A program made the position numbers and the translations under genes. From Myxococcus llanfairpwllgwyngyllgogerychwyrndrobwllllantysiliogogogochensis (GTDB lineage: Bacteria; Myxococcota; Myxococcia; Myxococcales; Myxococcaceae), in the NCBI RefSeq assembly GCF_006636215.1, contig NZ_VIFM01000021.1, positions 1-64,000 of the forward strand: a stretch of 64,000 nt of DNA, in the 5' to 3' direction. Each line of letters starts with the position of its first letter. The stretch's first letter is position 1. The notes below the pieces were generated by a model. It saw only the letters and a program-made list of their open reading frames with translations. It searched no databases and was not told the DNA's origin. Below, in pieces: positions 1 to 6,472 of this stretch.

Positions 1-441
1 CTGGGAATCTCCGAGGTCATCGCGGGGGTGTTGCCGGAGGGGAAGGGGGACGTGGTGAAGCGGCTTCAGAAGGAGGGCCGCGTGGTGGGCATGGCGGGGG
101 ACGGGGTCAACGATGCGCCGGCGTTGGCCCAGGCGGATGTGGGCATCGCCATGGGGACGGGCACGGACATCGCGATGGAGAGCGCGGGTGTCACGCTGGT
201 GAAGGGTGACTTGAGGGGCATCGTCCGGGCGCGGCGGCTGAGCCAGGGCTCACTGCGCAACATCCGGCAGAACCTCTTCTTCGCCTTCATCTACAACCTG
301 CTGGGGGTGCCCCTGGCGGCGGGGGTGCTGTACCCCTTCTTCGGCCTGCTCCTGAGCCCCATCTTCGCCAGCGCGGCGATGAGCCTGTCCTCGGTGTCCG
401 TCATCGTCAACGCCCTCCGGCTGCGGCGGCTGAAGCTGTAG
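1..441 (+). CDS. copA: Cu(I)-translocating P-type ATPase, C-terminal end (partial)
   Basis: The reading frame is open from base 1, so only the C-terminal part of the protein is present. It carries the P-type ATPase hinge motif GDGVNDAP followed by [14 protein letters not shown], which belongs to the phosphorylation/ATP-binding lobe. Two membrane helices follow. The first contains the YN pair ([15 protein letters not shown]) and the last the MxxSS motif ([17 protein letters not shown]). This YN plus MxxSS combination is the known transmembrane metal-site signature of Cu(I)-exporting PIB-1 ATPases. The protein would pump Cu(I) from cytoplasm to periplasm. A copper oxidase operon and an RND efflux operon lie downstream on the other strand, which supports a copper role. 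The N-terminal metal-binding domains lie outside the window. Silver as a co-substrate cannot be excluded. Confidence 0.93.
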   Translation: MGISEVIAGVLPEGKGDVVKRLQKEGRVVGMAGDGVNDAPALAQADVGIAMGTGTDIAMESAGVTLVKGDLRGIVRARRLSQGSLRNIRQNLFFAFIYNLLGVPLAAGVLYPFFGLLLSPIFASAAMSLSSVSVIVNALRLRRLKL

Positions 442-536
442 GCGGAAGGGGGCCTTCCGTGTGGGTGCCGACTGCTCGGCCCCCGGCGGGAGGCCCGGGC
501 GCTCACGGGAAGGCGTGCACTGGCCGTGCGCGCCAT

Positions 537-542
537 TAGACT
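537..542 (+). promoter_or_regulatory. Candidate -10 element of a leaderless transcript
   Basis: TAGACT lies 7 bases before the ATG at 550, where no Shine-Dalgarno sequence is visible. This is the spacing expected if transcription begins at the start codon itself. The same arrangement precedes three other genes in this window. Confidence 0.35.
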
Positions 543-549
543 GCGTCTC

Positions 550-1641
550 ATGAGCTCCCGCGAGGAGGCGCGCACCCCAGGTGCGGCCGCCGGTCACGTC
601 TCCGTCGTTCACCTGCCGAATGCCTGGTTCATCCTCTGTGCGTCGCGAGAGCTGGGCGACAAGCCGCTGGCGCGCACGCTTCAGGGCACGCCGCTCGTCC
701 TCTTCCGGGGCGAGGGCGGCAAGCCTGGCGCGTTGATGGACCGCTGCCCTCACCGCAATGTGCCCCTGTCGCTGGGGCGGGTGAAGGAGGGGCAGCTCCA
801 GTGCGGCTATCACGGCTGGCGCTTCGACACGGGAGGGCAGTGCCGCGCCATTCCGGGCTTCCTCGGCGAGCCCGAGGCCCGTACCCGCTGCGCGACGTCC
901 TATGCGACGCGTGAGCAGGATGGCTTCGTCTGGGTGTACTCCACGCCGGGCGTGGAGCCGACGACGGAGCCGTTCCGTTTCCCACTGCTGGACGCGCGCG
1001 ACTACACCACGGTGAGGCGCGTGCTGCGTGCGCCGGGCTCGCTGCATGCGACGCTGGAGAACACGCTCGACGTGCCGCACACGGCCTACCTGCACGGGGG
1101 CCTGTTCCGCACGGAGGAGAAGCGCAACGAGATTGACGTGGTGGTGCGCCGGAGCGCGGACCGGGTGGAGGCCGAGTACATCGGTGAGCCTCGTCCCAGT
1201 GGAGTCGTGGGTCGGCTGTTGGCTCCGGGTGGCGGCGTGGTGCAGCACTTCGACCGCTTCCTGATGCCGTCCATCGCGCAGGTGGAGTACCGCATCGGCG
1301 AGGGCAGCCACATCATCGTGACCTCGGCGATGACGCCCGTGGCGGACTGGGACACGCTGGTCTACGCGGTGGTGACGTTCCGACTGCCGCTGCCGCGCTG
1401 GCTGCTGCGCGCGGTGCTGCCGGTGGCCATGCCCGTGGCGCTCCACATCTTCAGCCAGGACGCGCGCATCCTCCGGACGCAGACGGAGAGCATCCGCCGC
1501 TTCGGCACGGAGACGTATGCGTCCACCGAGATTGACGTGCTCGGGCCCGGCATCCTCCGATTGCTGCGCGCCGCGGAGCGCGAGAAGCCCGGCGCGGTCG
1601 GTGATGCCGTGCATGAGACCCGACTGAAGATGCGGACTTGA
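550..1641 (+). CDS. Rieske [2Fe-2S] aromatic-ring-hydroxylating oxygenase, alpha subunit type
   Basis: This 363-residue protein is a Rieske non-heme iron oxygenase. The N-terminal Rieske domain shows CPH at residues 66-68 and CGYH at 85-88, the Cys-His/Cys-His ligands of the [2Fe-2S] cluster. The catalytic domain carries ENTLDVPHTAYLH from residue 170, with D174, H177 and H182 matching the bridging aspartate and the two histidines of the mononuclear iron site. Such enzymes hydroxylate aromatic or other ring compounds using electrons from a separate reductase. No reductase or ferredoxin is nearby, so the substrate is unknown. I chose the ATG at 550 because TAGACT sits 7 bases upstream (leaderless pattern). 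A GTG at 526 with a GGGAAGG-like site 12 bases upstream is the alternative. Degenerate copies of the gene's last codons follow it. Confidence 0.85.
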   Translation: MSSREEARTPGAAAGHVSVVHLPNAWFILCASRELGDKPLARTLQGTPLVLFRGEGGKPGALMDRCPHRNVPLSLGRVKEGQLQCGYHGWRFDTGGQCRAIPGFLGEPEARTRCATSYATREQDGFVWVYSTPGVEPTTEPFRFPLLDARDYTTVRRVLRAPGSLHATLENTLDVPHTAYLHGGLFRTEEKRNEIDVVVRRSADRVEAEYIGEPRPSGVVGRLLAPGGGVVQHFDRFLMPSIAQVEYRIGEGSHIIVTSAMTPVADWDTLVYAVVTFRLPLPRWLLRAVLPVAMPVALHIFSQDARILRTQTESIRRFGTETYASTEIDVLGPGILRLLRAAEREKPGAVGDAVHETRLKMRT

Positions 1642-1784
1642 GGCTGGGCGTCAGCGGGAGGCTTGGCGCGGTGCACGAGCCTCGGCTGAGGATGCGGACC
1701 TGTGCGACTGCCTGTCGCCAACCGTGAGAAGCCCGGTACGATCCGCGACGCCGTGCATGGGACGCGACTGAAGCTGCGGAAGTG
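1581..1784 (+). repeat. Degenerate tandem copies of the Rieske gene 3' end
   Basis: The last roughly 60 bases of the Rieske gene (1581-1640, encoding REKPGAVGDAVHETRLKMRT) recur twice downstream in degenerate form. The copies are about 1665-1702 (would read AVHEPRLRMRT) and 1723-1784 (would read REKPGTIRDAVHGTRLKLRK). The copies are spaced about 60-80 bases apart and lie after the stop codon at 1641. They look like decayed duplications of the gene end, or a small repeat that has come to overlap the coding sequence. Confidence 0.75.
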
Positions 1785-1863
1785 CGTGGCTTCATGCGGG
1801 CCAGGCCCGAACTCGCGGCCAGGCTCAAGTGTGTCGTCAGTCTGATAGGCGCTTTGGTGCGAG

Positions 1864-1902
1864 GGTTCGCCCAGCCAGTACGAGCCTCGAACTGGGCGAA
1901 CC
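1864..1902. terminator. Bidirectional hairpin between converging genes
   Basis: GGTTCGCCCAG (1864-1874) and CTGGGCGAACC (1892-1902) form a perfect 11-bp stem with a 17-base loop. It lies between the Rieske gene (plus strand) and the multicopper oxidase gene (minus strand, ends at 1914), so it could end transcription from both sides. There is no clear U-run, as is common in GC-rich genomes. Confidence 0.6.
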
Positions 1903-1913
1903 ACTGTCGTTGC

Positions 1914-3362
1914 TCAGCCCTGCCCGAGTCCCGCCGGTGACGCGGGCAGCGCCTTGGGTGGCGCATTCACGTCGATGCCGTCCTGGCGCAGTTCCTCCGT
2001 GTTCGCCGCCACCGCCAGCGTACCGGGCGGGTTGTCGTACCAACCCGGGTCTCCATCGCCGGCCAGCCGCTCGCGCACCTTGAGCACGGTGAACATGCCT
2101 CCCATGGTGATGACGTCGTGCTTGCCCCGCGCTCCGCTCATGGGGATGGAGTTGGTGGGCACCGGCATGCCCATCTCCGCCATGTCGCCCATGCCCGTCT
2201 GCCCCATGGTCATGTAGCCCGGCAGCAACGTGCGCACCTTCGCGTCGAGCCCACCCGGTTTCACGCCGATGAGGTTGGGCAGGTCATGGCCCATCTGGTT
2301 CATCAGGTGGTGTGTCATGTGGCAATGCATGGCCCAGTCGCCGGGCGCATCGGCCACGAACTCGACGGTGCGCGTGCTGCCCACCGGGACGAGCACCGTG
2401 GTCTCCGGCCACTGCGCGGACTCGGGGATGCGTCCCGCGTCCGTCTCCGTGATTCGGAAGTGGTAGCCGTGCAGGTGGATGGGGTGATGGTCCATCGCGC
2501 TCAGGTTGCCCAGGCGGATGCGCACCCGCTCACCCTGTCGCACCACCAGCGGCTCCGTGCCGGGGAACGCCTTCGCGTTGAACGTGAGCAGGTTGAAGTC
2601 CGTCATCTCGTTCGGGTCCGGCCGGCTCGCACCCGGGTCCACGCGCCACTCGTGCAGCATGAGCGCGAAGTCGCGGTCCACGCGCGGGCCCACGGGCCGA
2701 CGCGGGTGCATGATGAACAACCCCACCATGCCGAGCGCCATCTGCGTCATCTCGTCATGGTGCGAGTGATACATGCCCGTGCCGGACTGGCGGATGGTGA
2801 ACTCGTAGCGGAACGTCTCGCCCGGGGCGATGGACTTCTGGTTGAGCCCACCCACGCCGTCCATGCCGTTGGGCAACAGCAGGCCATGCCAGTGCACGGT
2901 GGTGGGCGCGGGCAGTCGGTTGGTGACGTAGAAGCGGACGCGGTCGCCTTCCACGACTTCGATGGTGGGCCCGTGCACCTGGCCGTTGTAGCCCCAGCAG
3001 TGGACCTTCAGCCCGGGAGCCAGCTCGTGTTCGACCTCCTCGGCCACCATGTGGAAGACCTTCACGCCGTCCACGACCTTCCACGGCAGCTTCGAGCCGT
3101 TCGGCACGATGACGGGGCGATAGTCCCGGTTCGGCATTCCCGGAGCCAGCCAGTCCCGCCGGCCCGCGCGCGGAGCGGGAGGACGTGGCGCGACTTGCGC
3201 CTGCGCGACACCACCTCGGAGCAGCAACGCACCACCCGCGAGCGTGGCGCCGGCTGTCGCCAGCATGCCTCGTCGGGTCATCGCGCCCGGAGCGGTCGTC
3301 GTCTCCGTCGTGTCCTCCGCATCCTGCGCGCGGAGAGAGGAATCAGGGGAGAGGGGGTTCAT
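1914..3362 (-). CDS. Tat-exported multicopper oxidase (copper resistance type)
   Basis: This 482-residue protein has a twin-arginine signal (TRRGMLATAGATLAGG, about residues 29-44) and all four multicopper-oxidase ligand clusters. They are HWHG near 157, HSHHD near 199, HPIHLHG near 292 and HCHMTHHLMNQM near 345. In the last, Cys is followed by His at +5 and Met at +10, the ligand pattern of a type 1 copper site with axial methionine. It would oxidise Cu(I) or other periplasmic substrates with oxygen as acceptor. It is shorter than CopA/PcoA (about 600 residues) and closer to CueO/CumA size. The start codon overlaps the stop of the upstream TolC-like gene (ATGA at 3362-3359), so the two are translationally coupled. 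A methionine/glycine-rich stretch near residues 390-420 may bind copper. Confidence 0.92.
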   Translation of the reverse strand: MNPLSPDSSLRAQDAEDTTETTTAPGAMTRRGMLATAGATLAGGALLLRGGVAQAQVAPRPPAPRAGRRDWLAPGMPNRDYRPVIVPNGSKLPWKVVDGVKVFHMVAEEVEHELAPGLKVHCWGYNGQVHGPTIEVVEGDRVRFYVTNRLPAPTTVHWHGLLLPNGMDGVGGLNQKSIAPGETFRYEFTIRQSGTGMYHSHHDEMTQMALGMVGLFIMHPRRPVGPRVDRDFALMLHEWRVDPGASRPDPNEMTDFNLLTFNAKAFPGTEPLVVRQGERVRIRLGNLSAMDHHPIHLHGYHFRITETDAGRIPESAQWPETTVLVPVGSTRTVEFVADAPGDWAMHCHMTHHLMNQMGHDLPNLIGVKPGGLDAKVRTLLPGYMTMGQTGMGDMAEMGMPVPTNSIPMSGARGKHDVITMGGMFTVLKVRERLAGDGDPGWYDNPPGTLAVAANTEELRQDGIDVNAPPKALPASPAGLGQG

Positions 3363-4855
3363 GGAGTCGCTCCGTGGCCGTGTGCGGGGGGATGGCCGTT
3401 TCCAGAAGGGGGTTCAGTGGGAGGCGAGGATTCAGGAGGGGTCGCCTCCGGTGGACGCTCGGATGCCGGGGGCGTGGCGTCGCTCGGTGCGTCCTGGTGC
3501 GAGGCCGTGCCGGGCAGACTGCCGCCGACGAGTTGCTCCAGCTCCGCTCGGGCCATCCAGTAGTCGCGGACGGTCTCGATGAAGGTGCGGTACGCCTCGA
3601 CCTGGGACTGCTTCGCGTCGAGCAATGCATACAGGCCAATCTGCATCGCGTTGTATTGGAGCTGGGACTGCTCGACGACCTTCTCGCGCAGGGGCAGGAC
3701 GACGCGCTGGTAGCGCTCGGTGACGCCTCGGAGCGTGAGCAGGCGGGCCCTCGCGGCGCGAACTTCCGAGCGCGCGTTGATGGACAGCTCCGCGAGACGA
3801 CGCTCGCCCTGGCGATGCTGTGCCTCCAGCCGGGCGATGAGCGCCTGTCGCTGGTCGAAGATGGGCAGCTCCAGTGTGAGCGTGGGCCCGAAGAGTCGCG
3901 GACCGTTCGCGTCCCGGTGCGTGTGGAGACCCACGTCGACGCGGCCGAAGAAGCGCGTGCTGCGCGCCAGCTCCAGCGCGTTCCACAGGAGCTCGGACTG
4001 CTTGCGCGCGGCGTCGATGTCGAGCCGCTGCCGGATGGCGAGCGACTCCAACCGCTCCAACGACGCCTCCTCCGGGGGCGGTGCCGGGAGCTTCTCGGAG
4101 ATGGCCCACTGGGTGCGCGGCCCCCACAGGCCCAAGAGGCGGTTGAGCCGCTCCCGGTCTTCCACCAGGGTCAGCTCCTCGCGCGCCAGCTCCAGGCGGG
4201 CCTCCTCGGAGGCGGCCTGCTCGGTGACCAGCTCCAGGTCGGTGATGTTGCCCGCGCCGTGTTGGAGCGTGGCCAGCTCGGCGGCGGCCTCGGTGGCCTG
4301 GAGGACCATGCGGCGCAGCTCCACGAGTTGCTGCCGCGCCTGGACCTCGCTGAACAGCTTGCGCACCTCCGCGGCGGTGGAGAGCGCTTCGTGCGCGACG
4401 CGCAGCGTGTCCGCCATGAACTGCTCCTGGGCCACGCGCTTGCGCAGCGGCAGGGTGAACAGCTCCACGAAGCCCTGCACCAGCGAGAACTCCGTCTCGC
4501 TGACACCGTCGTTGGAGAGCGGGAAGCCGATGCTCGCATCGAACGTCGGGTTGCTGAGCAGGCCCGCCTGCACCATGTCGGCCTGGGAGATGCCCAGGTC
4601 TTCATAGGTGGATTGCAGGGCGGGATTGTTGAGGAGGGCCACCTCCACCGCGTGGTCGGAGGTGAGGTCGCCCTTCAACAGTCCGTCGAGGTGCCGCGAC
4701 ACCTCCGCGTCCTCGGGCGTGCCCTGGTTCCACCGCGTCTTGCGGCCGATGCGCTCCTCGACGAGCGTGGCGACCTCCGCGTGGCCTTTCTCCTTCTGGA
4801 TGGAAGCGCAGCCGCCCGCGAACAGCAGCGCGCAGGCGAGGGTGAGCAGTCTCAC
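3359..4855 (-). CDS. TolC-family outer-membrane efflux lipoprotein
   Basis: This 498-residue protein belongs to the outer membrane efflux protein (OEP/TolC) family. It has a lipoprotein signal (LLFAGGC, acylated Cys near residue 15) and two long alpha-helical halves rich in E/R/A/L heptads, as in CusC/CzcC. The C-terminal tail of about 45 residues is low complexity ([16 protein letters not shown], then histidine-rich [12 protein letters not shown]) and may bind metal. Start is GTG at 4855, overlapping the upstream stop as GTGA. The stop overlaps the multicopper oxidase start as ATGA. The gene is therefore the middle of a tightly coupled three-gene copper operon. No RND pump or membrane-fusion protein is in this operon. 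It may serve the pump at 6.5-12 kb or export oxidised copper by another route. Confidence 0.9.
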   Translation of the reverse strand: MRLLTLACALLFAGGCASIQKEKGHAEVATLVEERIGRKTRWNQGTPEDAEVSRHLDGLLKGDLTSDHAVEVALLNNPALQSTYEDLGISQADMVQAGLLSNPTFDASIGFPLSNDGVSETEFSLVQGFVELFTLPLRKRVAQEQFMADTLRVAHEALSTAAEVRKLFSEVQARQQLVELRRMVLQATEAAAELATLQHGAGNITDLELVTEQAASEEARLELAREELTLVEDRERLNRLLGLWGPRTQWAISEKLPAPPPEEASLERLESLAIRQRLDIDAARKQSELLWNALELARSTRFFGRVDVGLHTHRDANGPRLFGPTLTLELPIFDQRQALIARLEAQHRQGERRLAELSINARSEVRAARARLLTLRGVTERYQRVVLPLREKVVEQSQLQYNAMQIGLYALLDAKQSQVEAYRTFIETVRDYWMARAELEQLVGGSLPGTASHQDAPSDATPPASERPPEATPPESSPPTEPPSGNGHPPAHGHGATP

Positions 4856-5220
4856 GGATGGGCTCCGTGTCCTTCATGACCGGGCGCGGGCTTCTTGGCC
4901 GGCGCGGTGTCGTCGGGCTTCACGGGCGTCAGCTTCATGCCGCACTTGGGGCAGGTGCCGCCCGGCTTGTCGGACTGGACCTCGGGGTGCATCGGGCACG
5001 CATAGACGGTGGTGCCCGCGTCCTCCTTGGAGGGCTTGGACGCGTCGGAGTGCTGCGGTCGGGAAGGTGGCGTCGCGGCGAGCGCGGTGGGCAGCGAGGC
5101 GAGCGGGGACTCGGGCGCATCGGGGCTCGACGGGTCCACGGCGGGAGCGAGCCTCTTGGGCTCGGAAGCACAGGCGGCGAGCGTGATGAGGCTCGCGAGG
5201 ACACAGAGGAAGGAACGCAT
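4852..5220 (-). CDS. Lipoprotein with a heavy-metal-binding domain
   Basis: This 122-residue protein starts with a lipoprotein signal ([17 protein letters not shown], Cys17). After a proline/serine-rich linker it has one heavy-metal-binding domain with YACPMHPEV and CPKCGMKL (about residues 73-95), the pattern of the small domain found in CusB-like and copper ATPase proteins. The C-terminus is histidine-rich (GHEGHGAHP). It probably binds copper in the periplasm and hands it to its operon partners. The frame is open for 65 codons further upstream, but the signal peptide places the start at 5220; GAGG lies about 9 bases before it. Its stop overlaps the GTG of the TolC-like gene. This is the first gene of the copper operon. 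Confidence 0.85.
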   Translation of the reverse strand: MRSFLCVLASLITLAACASEPKRLAPAVDPSSPDAPESPLASLPTALAATPPSRPQHSDASKPSKEDAGTTVYACPMHPEVQSDKPGGTCPKCGMKLTPVKPDDTAPAKKPAPGHEGHGAHP

Positions 5221-5358
5221 GGAAGACCTCGAAGTGGCGCGACGCGGCGGCGCCAGGAATCGCTGCGGTGTTGAGCAAGCTCCAGGCCACGAGGACCGGA
5301 GACACAACTCCGCGGACTGACGACGCACGAGAGGCCAGGGAACGCAGGTCCGCGCGGT

Positions 5359-5410
5359 CCCGGTGTAACCGGGGTCATCACACTGTGATGGCTGCAACCG
5401 TGCCTGGTTG
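5359..5410. promoter_or_regulatory. Cluster of three adjacent palindromes, candidate operator
   Basis: Three perfect inverted repeats lie end to end. They are CCCGGT-gta-ACCGGG (5359-5373), CATCACA-c-TGTGATG (5376-5390) and CAACC-gtgcct-GGTTG (5395-5410). They sit 140-190 bases upstream of the copper operon start at 5220. The middle one has the symmetry of a binding site for a dimeric regulator. No regulator gene is adjacent, so the binding protein is unknown. The first and third could instead be RNA hairpins. Confidence 0.5.
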
Positions 5411-5478
5411 TTCACCGGCGCACTTCATGCGGCGCGCGCTTCCGGGGAACAGGCGGGACACCTGCCCGTTTCAAACAC

Positions 5479-5521
5479 GAAGCGCGGGGAGCGTCCCGAA
5501 AGGACCCTCGACCCGCGCTTC
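5479..5521 (-). terminator. Compound hairpin terminator of the amidase gene
   Basis: GAAGCGCGGG (5479-5488) pairs perfectly with CCCGCGCTTC (5512-5521). Inside it, GAG/CTC and GTCC/GGAC continue the stem around a CGAAA loop. On the minus strand it is followed by a T-containing stretch (gtgtttgaaa). It lies just downstream of the amidase stop at 5547. Confidence 0.7.
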
Positions 5522-5546
5522 ACCACACCTGCTTCACCGCGTCAGC

Positions 5547-6374
5547 TCAGGAGATGCCCTTGCGCAGCCGCGACCAGTCGAAGTTGGGGGCCGGGTCGTT
5601 CTTGCGGCCCTTGGGCACCGCCACGTCCGCGTGGCCGACGATGTTCTTCATCGGCACGTCGTACTTCTCCTTCAGGTGGCTGGTCAGCTGGGTGAGCGCC
5701 TTGTACTGCGCCTCCGTGAAGGGCGTCTTGCCGCTGCCGTCGTTGACGATTTCGATGCCGATGGAGCGCGCGTTGACGTCCGTGGGAACGCCATGCAGCT
5801 CGCTCTTGCCCGCGTGCCACGCGCGCTTGTCGTCACCCACGAGCTGATAAATCTTCCCGTCGCGGTCCACCATGTAGTGCGCGGACACGCCGCTCTTCGG
5901 GTTGCGCATCCACGACAGGTCCGCCTTGCCGTCGTTGGACGCGGTGTGGTGCATGACGATGGTGTCGATGTCCGCGCCGTTGCGGCTGTCGGAGTTGGGC
6001 GAGGGCGCGCTGATGACCGCCGGCTTGGTGCCCGGCGTCGTGGGCGTCGTCGGAGTCGTGGGCGTGCCCGCCAGCGCCTTCTTCAGCGCCGCCTGCGTCT
6101 GCTCGCCGTAGTAGCCGGTGGTGGGCAACTTCTTGTCGCCCTGGAACTTCTTCACCGCCGCTTCGGTCTGCGCGCCAAAGGTCCCCGGGCCCGTGTTCAC
6201 CTGGGCCTTGGTCAGGTAGCCCAGCTTCAACAGCGCGTCCTGGAGCTGCTTCACCTTCGGGCCTGAGTCACCCTTGCGAAGTCCCGCCGGAGGCGCGGTG
6301 ACGGTCGTCGCCGCCGCTGTAGCCTTGGTGGAGGTGGTACGGGTCGCGGTGGCGGAAGGAAGGCGAACGCTCAT
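5547..6374 (-). CDS. AmpD-type N-acetylmuramoyl-L-alanine amidase with peptidoglycan-binding domain
   Basis: This 275-residue protein has a PG_binding_1 domain (about residues 31-98, GLRKGDSGPKVKQLQ at its start), a TPTTPTTPTTPGT linker and an Amidase_2 catalytic domain (about 130-270). Likely zinc ligands are H142 or H143 (MHHTAS), H248 (GHADVAVPKG) and D260 (KNDPAPNFDW), with E208 as a candidate catalytic residue. The GHxD...K.DP...FDW pattern matches AmpD. The enzyme cleaves the bond between N-acetylmuramic acid and the stem peptide. No signal peptide is visible. The N-terminus is Thr/Ala-rich instead, so it may act in the cytoplasm on recycled muropeptides, or leave the cell by a non-classical route. 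It stands alone, with hairpin terminators on both sides. Confidence 0.9.
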   Translation of the reverse strand: MSVRLPSATATRTTSTKATAAATTVTAPPAGLRKGDSGPKVKQLQDALLKLGYLTKAQVNTGPGTFGAQTEAAVKKFQGDKKLPTTGYYGEQTQAALKKALAGTPTTPTTPTTPGTKPAVISAPSPNSDSRNGADIDTIVMHHTASNDGKADLSWMRNPKSGVSAHYMVDRDGKIYQLVGDDKRAWHAGKSELHGVPTDVNARSIGIEIVNDGSGKTPFTEAQYKALTQLTSHLKEKYDVPMKNIVGHADVAVPKGRKNDPAPNFDWSRLRKGIS

Positions 6375-6418
6375 GAGAGACCCCGACGTGTGGAATAGGG
6401 GAAAAACACGGGATTGTC

Positions 6419-6461
6419 GGTGTTCCGGGCCAAAAGTTGCCGGTCAAAGGCCCGGAACACC
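6419..6461 (-). terminator. Intrinsic terminator of the RND efflux operon
   Basis: GGTGTTCCGGGCC (6419-6431) and GGCCCGGAACACC (6449-6461) form a perfect 13-bp stem with a 17-base loop just after the RND pump gene. On the minus strand a T-run (gtttttc) follows about 10 bases later. Confidence 0.75.
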
Positions 6462-6472
6462 TTCCCTGTCTC

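Larger units (their letters stand above)
5221..5546. other. Intergenic region: copper-operon promoter and amidase terminator
   Basis: This 326-base stretch without a gene lies between the copper operon start (5220, minus) and the amidase end (5547, minus). It contains three adjacent palindromes (5359-5410) and a long compound hairpin (5479-5521). Short open frames here lack family resemblance and I do not call them. Confidence 0.7.

Noticed and set aside
250-1614. A 454-codon minus-strand frame over the Rieske gene
   Set aside because: Antisense to a gene with both Rieske and catalytic iron motifs; composition is shadow-like.
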